DNA from: Lentisphaeria bacterium
GTDB taxonomy: Bacteria > Verrucomicrobiota > Lentisphaeria > Victivallales > UBA1829
Assembly (NCBI GenBank): GCA_017456805.1
Contig: JAFTIQ010000002.1
Coordinates: forward strand, 1 to 44,794
DNA: 44,794 bases
Reading direction: 5' to 3'
The stretch's first letter is position 1. Each line of letters starts with the position of its first letter. This document shows, one piece after another, positions 16,731-25,270 of this stretch. A program made the position numbers and the translations under genes. The notes beneath the pieces were generated by a model. That model saw nothing but the letters and a program-made list of their open reading frames with translations, did not search any database and was not told the origin of the DNA.

Positions 16731-17483
16731 ATGAACTATACACAGACTGAGTACCTGGCGGTTTGCAGGGACTTATTTGATTTTGTCCTGAAAAGTGCAG
16801 AACGGTATCATGCCGATCATCCGGAAGAAAGTTATTCTCAAATTCTCCGGCAGCGCACACTGCTCTCTTATGTTCTGAGGGAAACAAGCAGCGAGTGTGA
16901 GGTTTTTCCGGAAATGGCGGAAGCGTTTCTTATGGAAGCTGACTGTGATTTTACTGCAGCTGCGGAGAAATACCGGGAAAAAATTCCGGAATTGGCGTCC
17001 CGGAACGCGGAAGGAGCATGTTCCTGGAATCCGCAATATGCACCGGGAATGAGTTTGCGCTGGTCGGATCCTCATCCGGATCTCCCGGAAAACTGGTGTA
17101 TTTTTCACATGTGGAACGGATGCCGCCCGCAATCATTTCTGAGCGATAAACGGTATTTCGCGGAATGTTTTATGAAGATCATGGAAGAATCTGTCAGAAA
17201 ATATCCGCAGTATGATACTCTTTACACGTTTTCCTGGCTGCTTTCCGAACCGCGTTTTCAGGAGTTTTTCCCGGAGGAGTGGCATCAGAATATGAGTGAA
17301 AAACATCAGGGGATCCATGCAAATCTCGGATTTCTCGGTCAGTTTTTAACGGCGAGAATGACTTTGAACAGAAAGACGGCTGCGCAATATCTGGAAACCG
17401 GACGCTTGCCGTATCAGCCCTGTTCTTCCCATTGTTCGTTTGAACGCATGAAGGAACATTTAATTTCTAATTTTCTGAATTGA
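16731..17483 (+). CDS. Uncharacterised cytoplasmic protein, first gene of the glycan locus
   Basis: A 250-aa protein I do not recognise. It has no signal peptide or membrane segment, and is rich in Trp, Cys, His and aromatic residues. The first 90 residues look helical. The middle contains WNPQYAPGMSLRW, FHMWNGCRPQSFLSD and TFSWLLSEPRFQEFFPEEW, which look like conserved family blocks. AAGAGG lies about 6 nt before the ATG. Its stop is 10 nt before the regulator ATG, so it is the first gene under the strong promoter and presumably acts with the regulator or on the imported sugar. Confidence 0.7.
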   Translation: MNYTQTEYLAVCRDLFDFVLKSAERYHADHPEESYSQILRQRTLLSYVLRETSSECEVFPEMAEAFLMEADCDFTAAAEKYREKIPELASRNAEGACSWNPQYAPGMSLRWSDPHPDLPENWCIFHMWNGCRPQSFLSDKRYFAECFMKIMEESVRKYPQYDTLYTFSWLLSEPRFQEFFPEEWHQNMSEKHQGIHANLGFLGQFLTARMTLNRKTAAQYLETGRLPYQPCSSHCSFERMKEHLISNFLN

Positions 17484-17493
17484 GGTGGTCTTT

Positions 17494-18843
17494 ATGAAAA
17501 AACAGGCAAAATATGAAACGATCTATCAGAATTTGAGACAGAAGATCCTCTGCGGCGGCTTCCCGGATGGAAGATTGCCGTCACTTGCAGAATTGACAAA
17601 AAGTTACAATGCCAGTTTGCTGACTGTGAATAATGCGGTAAAGAAATTGGCGGAGGAAGGGTTGGTATCCCGCGGGGCCGGGCGCAGCGGAACAAAGATT
17701 ACCCAGCCGGGATTGCGTCAGATGAGTCTCCGGAAAAAGACGATGAATACCTGGAATGACTGTTTGGAGTTTTCTTTCTCCCGTCCGGTGACCTTGCGAT
17801 ATCTTTCTGACCGCCGTTCCATTTTTCTTCCCAAAGAGATGAATGAAATCATCAAAGAATTTGAACACAGATATCCCTGGATCCGTATTGTTCAGGATTT
17901 TACAGATGATGTTGATTTCCTGAAAGTCTCTGATCATGATTTGATCCAGGGCAGTCATTCCACTTTGCTTCCGTTGATCCGGAATCAAAAACTGCTGAAT
18001 CTGGAACCTTATTTCCAGGCATTCGGAAGAGTAAATTCCATTCTTCATGATAACTATACGGCACCGCTGATGATGACTCTGCCGCTGATGTTCTACCGGA
18101 AAAAAGAATTCAGCAAAATTCCGGTGAACTGGACGGAATATTTCCTGATGAACAGCAAACTGAAACAGGATGGGAAGTATTCCGGTTCGCTTCTCGGGTT
18201 TGTCTCTCTTCTTTACTTTTTCATCGGAAATATCCGGGAGAATCTGTTCAATCCGGAAAAGGAGCCTCAGCTGCGGCAGGCGATCCAGCTGCTTTATGAA
18301 TATTACACCTGGAAAGCTCCCTGGAACATGCTTTCTCCGGGCTCCGTTATAGATGCGGCAATGAAAGATAATATTTCCCTTGTGCTCGGATATTACAGTA
18401 ATCTTTACAACAAGATGAAATTTGATTTTGATTATGATCTTCTTCCGTATCCCGGAAAATATCTGATTGAGACGATCCGGATCGGGGTCAATGCTTCGAG
18501 TTTGCATCCTTCAGAATCCTGGCTTTTCCTGAACTTCCTCCGCTCGGAATACGTCCAGAAAAAAGTCGTCAAAAATTCCTTCGGGATCCCGTACCGGGAA
18601 AGTGTTTTCCATAAAGAGTTCCGTGAGGCGACTCCGAAACTCTATGAACGTATGCTGCCTCTGCTTGACCGTTTGGAGGAATCTTATGTTTCCGAGGAAG
18701 GAAGAAACCGGATCTATCATGTGATTTATCCCTTGCTGGAACAATATTTTGCCCGGGAATTCACTATGGATGAATGCGTTGCATCTCTTCGTACGGCAAT
18801 GAATGAACAATTGATATTGGATGATATAACAAACAAATCCTGA
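17494..18843 (+). CDS. GntR-type winged helix fused to a family-1 solute-binding-protein domain
   Basis: A 449-aa DNA-binding regulator. Residues 1-68 are a GntR-type winged helix (YETIYQNLRQKILCGGF, RLPSLAELTKSY, TVNNAVKKLAEEGLVSR). Residues about 85-400 have the layout of an extracellular solute-binding protein of family 1: EFEHRYPWIRI, LLPLIRNQKLLNLEPYF, LPLMFYRKKEF...NWTEYF, LLPYPG, and SWLFLNFLRSEYVQ...FGIPYRESV near the end. There is no signal peptide, so the domain should sense a sugar in the cytoplasm. Ordinary GntR members carry FCD, UTRA or aminotransferase domains instead. GAGGTGG sits 5 nt before this ATG; a GTG 9 nt upstream is less likely. It is probably autoregulatory at 16681-16718. 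Confidence 0.8.
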   Translation: MKKQAKYETIYQNLRQKILCGGFPDGRLPSLAELTKSYNASLLTVNNAVKKLAEEGLVSRGAGRSGTKITQPGLRQMSLRKKTMNTWNDCLEFSFSRPVTLRYLSDRRSIFLPKEMNEIIKEFEHRYPWIRIVQDFTDDVDFLKVSDHDLIQGSHSTLLPLIRNQKLLNLEPYFQAFGRVNSILHDNYTAPLMMTLPLMFYRKKEFSKIPVNWTEYFLMNSKLKQDGKYSGSLLGFVSLLYFFIGNIRENLFNPEKEPQLRQAIQLLYEYYTWKAPWNMLSPGSVIDAAMKDNISLVLGYYSNLYNKMKFDFDYDLLPYPGKYLIETIRIGVNASSLHPSESWLFLNFLRSEYVQKKVVKNSFGIPYRESVFHKEFREATPKLYERMLPLLDRLEESYVSEEGRNRIYHVIYPLLEQYFAREFTMDECVASLRTAMNEQLILDDITNKS

Positions 18844-18854
18844 AGGAGGAAGAC

Positions 18855-20102
18855 ATGTGGAACGAAAAAAAATATGTCAGACACTATGAGATAGATCAGG
18901 AGGAATTCCCTGTTGCAGTGTTTGAATCCGATGACTGGGGCGCTTGCGAACTTGTTCCGGATCCATCTGTAACCGAAGAATATAATCAGATCCTTAAAAA
19001 ATATGGCAAAGGAAACGGCTGGGTTCAGCACGGGTTGGAACGGCCTTTCGAATTGCGGCAGCTTTATGATGTGCTGGAATCTCACAAAGGAGCAGATGGA
19101 AATCCCGCTGTATTCACGGCTTTCACCGCAATGGGAAATCCCGATTTTAAAGCGATCCGGGAAAACGGATTTCAAAAATATGTTGATATCCCCATCAATA
19201 AAGGTTTTCCGGAAAAATGGCAGGGTGACGGGATCATTGGTGCCATGCTGGAAGGTATGAACCGCGGCATCTGGTGTCCGGAATATCATGCAATCCTGCA
19301 CCACACGAGTCCCCGTTTGTGGCTGGCTTTGCTGAGATCTGATTCCGATAGTGGAAAATTTGCCCGGGAATTGTTTGAGCTGAACAGTTATTTTCAGATG
19401 GTTCATCTGCCGGAGTATGAAGGCTATCCATTGAATGAACAGTATGAATTTATCCGGGAAGGTTTCAGACGGTTCAAAGAAACATTCGGAAGAATGCCGG
19501 AAGCTGCTGTGACAAGCGATGCTTATCCGGAAACAGAAATGCTCTGGATGGCAATGGGAATCTCGGCAGTTGCTATCAAAAATTGCCGCGTGAACTCCGG
19601 AGAAGTCGTCGTGTATCCCACAAAACCGTGGAATATGCAGGATGTTTATGCAAAACTCGGAGATTGCAGTTCTATCGCGGACTGCACCTACCTGACCAGA
19701 AATGTGTTCTGCGAATTTAACAACACTGCAGAAGAAGTCCTGAGGGTAATCAGCAGAAACAGAACCGCTCTGAAAGAACCGTCAGTGGTCTCAAGTCATC
19801 GGCTCAGTTACTGCTGTTTTATTGATGAACGGCGTGAGAACAACCTGAAACGGTTGGATGAGATCCTGACCGAACTGGACAAGCAGGGATATTACTACTT
19901 GACAAGTGCGGAATTGGCAAGTCTTTACCGCCGCGGCTGGTCCAAACGGCAGGTCGGGGACAAAGTTCTCTTCCGGAAATGGTTCCCGGAAGCCAAGGTC
20001 CCGGCGTATGCAGCAGATTTGCCGAAAGGAAATCATTGGCTGCCGGCTTCTGCTGTAACTGAGGAGGAAAAAGATTATCTGCTTGACAGAGGTGGTGCAT
20101 GA
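18855..20102 (+). CDS. Polysaccharide deacetylase-like protein (NodB fold), cytoplasmic
   Basis: A 415-aa protein of the glycoside hydrolase/deacetylase superfamily. The NodB-type metal site is suggested by paired aspartates in FESDDWGA (D26-D27) and an H-x3-H pattern (H145, H149) in EYHAILHH. TSDAYPE near residue 220 and VSSHRLSY near residue 315 could be the later catalytic motifs. It has no signal peptide, unlike most deacetylases acting on cell-wall or extracellular polymers, so an oligosaccharide in the cytoplasm is the likely substrate. AAGGAGGAAG immediately precedes the ATG. Its stop overlaps the next start (ATGA). The deacetylation function is inferred from the fold. Confidence 0.65.
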   Translation: MWNEKKYVRHYEIDQEEFPVAVFESDDWGACELVPDPSVTEEYNQILKKYGKGNGWVQHGLERPFELRQLYDVLESHKGADGNPAVFTAFTAMGNPDFKAIRENGFQKYVDIPINKGFPEKWQGDGIIGAMLEGMNRGIWCPEYHAILHHTSPRLWLALLRSDSDSGKFARELFELNSYFQMVHLPEYEGYPLNEQYEFIREGFRRFKETFGRMPEAAVTSDAYPETEMLWMAMGISAVAIKNCRVNSGEVVVYPTKPWNMQDVYAKLGDCSSIADCTYLTRNVFCEFNNTAEEVLRVISRNRTALKEPSVVSSHRLSYCCFIDERRENNLKRLDEILTELDKQGYYYLTSAELASLYRRGWSKRQVGDKVLFRKWFPEAKVPAYAADLPKGNHWLPASAVTEEEKDYLLDRGGA

Positions 20103-22978
20103 GAAAATATTTTTCCTTACTCTTTGCAGCTGTATTCTGTTCTTCCCTGAGTGCGGCGGAATTCGTTCTGGTGAAAGATTCCAAGCCGCAGGCTCAGATC
20201 GTTTTTGAACAGACTCCCGACAACATCTTGAAGCGGAGAGTCAAGTTATTCAATTCCTATGTTAAAAAAGTGACCGGCGCAGAGTTGAAAACGGAGGGAA
20301 ATTCTCTGCCTTACACGATCAAGCTGAATATCCTTCCATTCAAACTTGGAGAACAGTTCAACTGGACAATTGATTTTCCATCGGAAAAAGTGATGCGGAT
20401 CACCGCGACAAGTTATTCGCTTTTCAATGCACTGAATGAGATCCTGGAACGGGGGGCAGATACCCGTTTTCTCGGAATGGAAGCCTCTATGTTCCAGTAT
20501 GAACCCCGGAAAGATCTTTCCATTCCGGCTGAATCTTTGAAATCCAAACCCGGTTTTACTCTTTACAGAGGAATGTACTGGCTGGCTAATCACGGTGTGG
20601 AACTGGGATTTTTCGATGACAAATCGTTCAAATTTACCCATGGGATCCCCGATTACGCGTTCCCGAAAGAAAAATATTCAAAAGGGCTTCCCGAATGTGT
20701 TGCTCCGCTTCAGAACGGAAAGAAAACCCTCAAACCTGCCCGGTGGTACGTCCGCTGGCAGCCTTGTTATTCCAATGCGGAAGCCGCAAAAATCGCCGTG
20801 GAAAACTCCCTGGAAATTATCCGGAAAAAGAATCTCTCCTCCATCACACTCGGAGTGAATGACAGCCGCGGCTATTGCGAATGTAAGGCTTGTGTGGAGA
20901 TGGACCGGAATACCAGAGAATCTATTTTTACAAATTACAAGAAAAGTCATGGCAACAGTTATTACACTTTCTGCAACCGGGTGGCGGAAGGGATTTGCAA
21001 AGAATTCCCAGATTTGAGAATCGGTTTGCTCGCTTATACGGGAACGATCATGCCGCCGAATTTTCCCGTTCACAGAAATCTGGTCCCCATGATGACAATC
21101 GACACCGTTCTCGGGGCACTGGATCCTGACGTCCGGAAGAAACACGACGGTATCATTGCCGAATGGGGCAAACTGGTGAATGAAACCGGATGCTGGGAAT
21201 ATCGCTGGGGAAGAAACTATCTGATCCCACGGGTGAATTTTAAACGTCAGGGCGAATTCCTGCGGCATCTCTACAACAACGGCGGACGTGCTTATTTCGG
21301 AGAAAACGGGCTGGCTGACATTCTGGATGGACCGAAGCTTTATCTCACCAGCCGTCAGCTGAAAGATATCCATGCCGATCCGGAAGCGATTCTGGAAGAG
21401 TGGTACACCCGGTTCGCCGGAAAAGATGCTGCTCCTGCATTGAAAAGAATCTATCAGCTCTGCGAAGAATATTGGCTTTCGGATGAGATGAAACAGACCC
21501 CCCTTTACGCTTCCCGGCATTACATTTATTCCTACCCCAGCGAAATGCACATGTATGCGCTGAAACCGGGTTTCACGGCTGAATTGGTGCGTCTCGCCAA
21601 TGGGGTTTGCAAACTGGCAAAAACTCCCGGAGAGAAGAAACGGGCGGAAATCCTGCTGCGGCATTTTGAACATGTCGATTGTGTGGCATCTTTCAAAGCA
21701 ATGGCGTATGTTTCCCCGAAAACCGGCGGGATCGATACCGAAGCCGATGCGCTTGCTTATTATCAAATGCTGGAAAAAGATTTGCCCCGGCTTCTCGCTC
21801 AATACAAACGGGCAGGGGAGTACTTCTCCAAACCGGATACTCCGGATGAAAATATCTACCTGAGCGGAAAATATTTCATCCCGGATGCAGGAAATCTGCT
21901 CGCAGCAGGTTATATGAAGACCTTCAAATATATGGGCAGCAAAGAGATTACCCGGATTATGAAAAATCTGCTCCGTATTTCTGAGCTTCCGCCTTATATC
22001 AGAACGTTGACCGATACGCTGGTGAATTCTTCTGAAGCAAAGAATTATTTTGAACATTCCGGTTTCCGGAACCCTGCCGATACTCTGCCCATCAGAACAA
22101 GCCTGCCTTATCAGATCACAGATGAAGTGCTTTGCAATGGTCAGAAAACATTGAAAATCTATCCCGGACAGCCGAAAGGGGTTCCCAATCCTTATGACGT
22201 GGCTCTCTGCAATGTTCCGGCGGTCCGGCTGACTCAGAAGGTGCCTCCCGGGATCTGGGCTGTGACCGTTCAGCTTTATACCCCGGCAAAAAATGGACAG
22301 GCAGATTTGTGCCTCTGGAGTTTGAAAAATGGAAGCGACAGAGATTGGGAAGCCCTGCATCAGAGCAAATTGCCCTCCGGAAAGTGGGAAACTTTCCTTC
22401 AGATCCGGACGATTGACCGCTATTATGACGGTGTCGGAATCCATATCCGCCCCAGCAACTTCGAAAAAGATGAGCCTCTTTATATTGGAGAGATCCGCCT
22501 GGTCCGGCTGGGCGACGGCTTGCGGACCCTTCAGCCTCCGATGACCGTCAACGGGCCAAGACTGAACAAACGCAGCAGAACAGTCGTTGAGGAAGCCGCC
22601 GGAAGAGATGCCTCTGTGATCCGCGGTAAAGATGCTTACGATTTTGCTCACTTTATGTTCGATTGGGACAGTCCGAAGCCCGATGATGTGATGGAGCTCA
22701 GCTTCGATGCCGTGATCCCGGATGACTGCAAAACCGGAAGGATCTGTGCCAGCGTCTACGGCAGAAGCAACGGAAAATGGTCCATGCGCAAACGGCTTCT
22801 TTGGAACCAGGCACTCCTGAAGGGGAAATACAAAACGTTCCGGGTTCAGGCGACAGCAAAGGAAATCGGTGATGCGGATCGGTATATGATTCTGTTTTTC
22901 AAAATCAAGGGAACTGAGGGCGCTGCTGTTTCCAGGGCTTCCCTGAAATTCTTTGAAGCAAAAAATACTGGAAAATAA
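20099..22978 (+). CDS. Secreted DUF4838 protein with C-terminal carbohydrate-module-like domain
   Basis: A 959-aa protein with signal peptide MRKYFSLLFAAVFCSSLSAAE. Residues about 25-135 resemble the GH67-type N-terminal domain. Residues about 150-480 are the DUF4838 barrel-like domain, with its Asp and Cys cluster (D255, then SRGYCECKAC). A helical region follows to about 640, then two beta-rich regions. The last 133 residues (from about 827) are homologous to the product of the next gene (shared AYDF, TEGAAVS and RYM). DUF4838 occurs in polysaccharide-degrading bacteria and is distantly related to alpha-glucuronidases, but has no established activity that I know of. It overlaps the deacetylase-like gene by 4 nt. 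Confidence 0.8.
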   Translation: MRKYFSLLFAAVFCSSLSAAEFVLVKDSKPQAQIVFEQTPDNILKRRVKLFNSYVKKVTGAELKTEGNSLPYTIKLNILPFKLGEQFNWTIDFPSEKVMRITATSYSLFNALNEILERGADTRFLGMEASMFQYEPRKDLSIPAESLKSKPGFTLYRGMYWLANHGVELGFFDDKSFKFTHGIPDYAFPKEKYSKGLPECVAPLQNGKKTLKPARWYVRWQPCYSNAEAAKIAVENSLEIIRKKNLSSITLGVNDSRGYCECKACVEMDRNTRESIFTNYKKSHGNSYYTFCNRVAEGICKEFPDLRIGLLAYTGTIMPPNFPVHRNLVPMMTIDTVLGALDPDVRKKHDGIIAEWGKLVNETGCWEYRWGRNYLIPRVNFKRQGEFLRHLYNNGGRAYFGENGLADILDGPKLYLTSRQLKDIHADPEAILEEWYTRFAGKDAAPALKRIYQLCEEYWLSDEMKQTPLYASRHYIYSYPSEMHMYALKPGFTAELVRLANGVCKLAKTPGEKKRAEILLRHFEHVDCVASFKAMAYVSPKTGGIDTEADALAYYQMLEKDLPRLLAQYKRAGEYFSKPDTPDENIYLSGKYFIPDAGNLLAAGYMKTFKYMGSKEITRIMKNLLRISELPPYIRTLTDTLVNSSEAKNYFEHSGFRNPADTLPIRTSLPYQITDEVLCNGQKTLKIYPGQPKGVPNPYDVALCNVPAVRLTQKVPPGIWAVTVQLYTPAKNGQADLCLWSLKNGSDRDWEALHQSKLPSGKWETFLQIRTIDRYYDGVGIHIRPSNFEKDEPLYIGEIRLVRLGDGLRTLQPPMTVNGPRLNKRSRTVVEEAAGRDASVIRGKDAYDFAHFMFDWDSPKPDDVMELSFDAVIPDDCKTGRICASVYGRSNGKWSMRKRLLWNQALLKGKYKTFRVQATAKEIGDADRYMILFFKIKGTEGAAVSRASLKFFEAKNTGK

Positions 22979-23010
22979 CAAAAACAAATAAGTATAAGGA
23001 GGTGTTGAAA

Positions 23011-23535
23011 ATGAAAATCTCAAGGAGAAAGTTGAAACAGCTTGTCTTGTCAGCTCTGATCCTTTTGAGTTGCGGAGCACTGGCGCAGGAAAAAGGAGCC
23101 TACGGTCCGAAGGAACTTACGGCACGAACCGGTTCCGCCGTCAAAACGGTTCAGGGCGAATCAGCTGTAACCATTGACAAACCATCGGCTTATGATTTCA
23201 CTCATGCGATCTTTTCTCTGAAAAATGTTGCTCCGGAGGATGTGCTGGAACTGAGCGTCCGTGCATCATTGGCTGAGGGGTGCAGAACCGGAAAAATCGG
23301 TGCGATCCTTTTCATCCGGAAAGATAAAAAATGGGTGAGACTCGGAGCCATGTTCTGGAATAAAACTTTGACAGAGAAATATACGGACATCAAGATCAGG
23401 AAGAAATTCAGTCAGCTTGGTGCAGAAGCAAAAGCCGGGCGTTATATGCTTTTGATTTATAAGATGAGAAACACAGAAGGGGCCGCTGTATCCAAAGTGG
23501 AATGGCTGGTCGAAAAGTCTTCTGAACAAAAATAA
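23011..23535 (+). CDS. Small secreted protein made of a single DUF4838-tail-like module
   Basis: A 174-aa protein with an N-terminal signal sequence ([19 protein letters not shown]) followed by one beta-rich domain. The domain matches the C-terminal 133 residues of the preceding DUF4838 protein: AYDFTHAIF against AYDFAHFMF, DVLELS against DVMELS, MFWNKTL against [16 protein letters not shown] against RYMILFFKI, and TEGAAVS in both. I infer a carbohydrate- or surface-binding module, possibly produced by duplication of that tail. AAGGAGGTG at 22996-23004 fixes this ATG; the frame opens at a GTG 9 nt earlier. Confidence 0.72.
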   Translation: MKISRRKLKQLVLSALILLSCGALAQEKGAYGPKELTARTGSAVKTVQGESAVTIDKPSAYDFTHAIFSLKNVAPEDVLELSVRASLAEGCRTGKIGAILFIRKDKKWVRLGAMFWNKTLTEKYTDIKIRKKFSQLGAEAKAGRYMLLIYKMRNTEGAAVSKVEWLVEKSSEQK

Positions 23536-23558
23536 ACGAAACAGGGAGAGATAATATT

Positions 23559-24257
23559 ATGACAAAGAAAAAATTTACGTTGATCGAATTGCTTGTTGTG
23601 ATCGCCATTATTGCAATTCTTGCCGCTATGCTGCTCCCGGCATTGAACAATGCCAGAGCCAAAGCAAAAACAAGCTCTTGTATGAACCAGATAAAAACTC
23701 TGGGAACCGGTGCGCAGTTCTATGCACAGGAGTTTGACGGCTATCTGCCGCCCTGTTACGGAGCTGCATATTATGCCCAGTGGTCCTATTATCTCGGGCC
23801 CTATATCGGGATCAATACAACAATGGCAGGTCCTGTTGAAACTATCACTCATCGCAGAGGTCCCAACGGTCAGAGACAGATTTACAAGAGCAATGGACAG
23901 CTTTATTACTGCCCGGCATTGGATTTGAATACACATTTGGTCCCGTCAAACCTGGCATATACGACTACCACTTATGCGGCAAACTGGTATGCAAACCGTA
24001 TTACCCATGAGACATCTGCTGCCAATGACAACAGTGCAAACTGGACAAAATTGGGGAAGAAGCCGCTTCACCGTGCATCGGATGCCGCCCTTTACGGCGA
24101 ATATGACAGAATTCATTATCAGAAGTACATGTCAGACCTTGATTATTCTCAGCACATGAATACTACCAATGTGGTGTTCGCCGATGGTCATGCTGAAAAT
24201 ATCAAGAAAACTGCTGCCTCGCCGAATTCGTGGCGCTGGAGTCTCGATTACGATTGA
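23559..24257 (+). CDS. Type II pseudopilin-like protein with H-X9-DG C-terminus
   Basis: A 232-aa protein with a short basic leader and the prepilin cleavage/methylation motif [20 protein letters not shown], followed by a long N-terminal helix ([20 protein letters not shown]). The body is rich in Tyr, Asn and Thr. [12 protein letters not shown] at about 211-222 is an exact H-X9-DG motif, the class that expands massively in Planctomycetes and Lentisphaerae. It should be processed by a prepilin peptidase and exposed on the surface or in the periplasm. No secretion or pilus genes are nearby. Its place inside the locus suggests a role in presenting or handling glycan. Confidence 0.85.
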   Translation: MTKKKFTLIELLVVIAIIAILAAMLLPALNNARAKAKTSSCMNQIKTLGTGAQFYAQEFDGYLPPCYGAAYYAQWSYYLGPYIGINTTMAGPVETITHRRGPNGQRQIYKSNGQLYYCPALDLNTHLVPSNLAYTTTTYAANWYANRITHETSAANDNSANWTKLGKKPLHRASDAALYGEYDRIHYQKYMSDLDYSQHMNTTNVVFADGHAENIKKTAASPNSWRWSLDYD

Positions 24258-24271
24258 TCGGAGAGCTTGAA

Positions 24272-25243
24272 ATGATGAAAATTACAGGCACTTTTGTTCA
24301 GCCGCTGTGCGGCGGTGATATCCCCGCGATGGATTGGCGGTATGAAGAGTGGGATGCAGAACTCGCGCTGATGAAAAAGATCGGCATTGATACGATCATC
24401 CTTCTCCGTCAAATGCTTGGTCCCTTTGCGGCTTATAATTCCAAATATTTGAAGAGTCTTCACCCGAATATGTGGGAACCTTCCTTTGATTATCTGAAGA
24501 TGTTCCTTGATCTTTGCGAAAAGCACGAAATGAAATTCTGGGTTCCGACCTACAATCCCGGTCATGACTGGCTGCTGGATTCCTATGACCCGGAGCAGGA
24601 ATGTAAATTTCTGATTCCGCTGATCGATGAACTGATGGAAAAATGCGGATCAAGTCCGGCGTTTGAAGGATGGTATTTTGCTCATGAGATCTCCCGGAAA
24701 GTCGCGTGGCGCGTGATCGATCTTTTCCGGGAACTCGGTCCATACTGTAAGAAAGTCTCCGGCGGAAAACCCATTATGATGTCCCCCGGCGTTCAGGGGC
24801 CGAAAGGGTTGATCGCTGATCTTTATCCTCCTGCGGAACGGAAGGCACGGAGTGTGACCTTTGAACAGCATCGGGAAGAGTGGGATTGGATGCTGAGCCG
24901 TTTGCAGGGCGCAGTGGATATTGTGGCGTTTCAGGATGGTCATGCAGATTATGAGGATCTGGAAACGTTCCAGAAAATCAATGTGGAACTCTGCACAAAA
25001 TACGGCATTGAGAGCTGGAGCAATATTGAATCTTTTGACCGGGATATCCGCAATCCGAAATTCCAGGTGATCAACTGGGAAAAAATGCGGTTCAAAATGA
25101 ACTCCGCAGAACGGGCCGGATGCACAAAATTCATCACATTTGAATTCGTTCCGTTCCTTTCTCCCAACGGCTGTTATCCGGCAGCAAAATACTTGCTCCG
25201 CAGATATCTGGAAGAAACCGGAATTGAAAATCCAGGCGTATAA
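24272..25243 (+). CDS. DUF4434-type TIM-barrel protein
   Basis: A 323-aa protein whose start (ITGTFVQP, then WRYEEWDAELALMKKIGIDTIILL) fits the DUF4434 family, a TIM-barrel group related to glycoside hydrolases such as PslG. KFWVPTYNPG, EGWYFAHEI and VDIVAFQDGH are likely strand ends, and the Glu in FAHEI is a possible catalytic acid. There is no signal peptide. I start at the first of two adjacent ATGs, 6 nt after CGGAGAG; the frame is open upstream within the pseudopilin gene. Glycosidase activity is plausible but unproven. Confidence 0.72.
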   Translation: MMKITGTFVQPLCGGDIPAMDWRYEEWDAELALMKKIGIDTIILLRQMLGPFAAYNSKYLKSLHPNMWEPSFDYLKMFLDLCEKHEMKFWVPTYNPGHDWLLDSYDPEQECKFLIPLIDELMEKCGSSPAFEGWYFAHEISRKVAWRVIDLFRELGPYCKKVSGGKPIMMSPGVQGPKGLIADLYPPAERKARSVTFEQHREEWDWMLSRLQGAVDIVAFQDGHADYEDLETFQKINVELCTKYGIESWSNIESFDRDIRNPKFQVINWEKMRFKMNSAERAGCTKFITFEFVPFLSPNGCYPAAKYLLRRYLEETGIENPGV

Positions 25244-25270
25244 TAAAACAAACGGAAAGAAGGTATTGGA

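Noticed and set aside
20678..23080. An 800-codon open frame on the minus strand opposite the DUF4838 gene
   Set aside because: It is the shadow of a well-supported signal-peptide-bearing gene. Long antisense frames recur opposite most long genes here, consistent with rare use of TTA, CTA and TCA codons. It has no ribosome site and no recognisable family.
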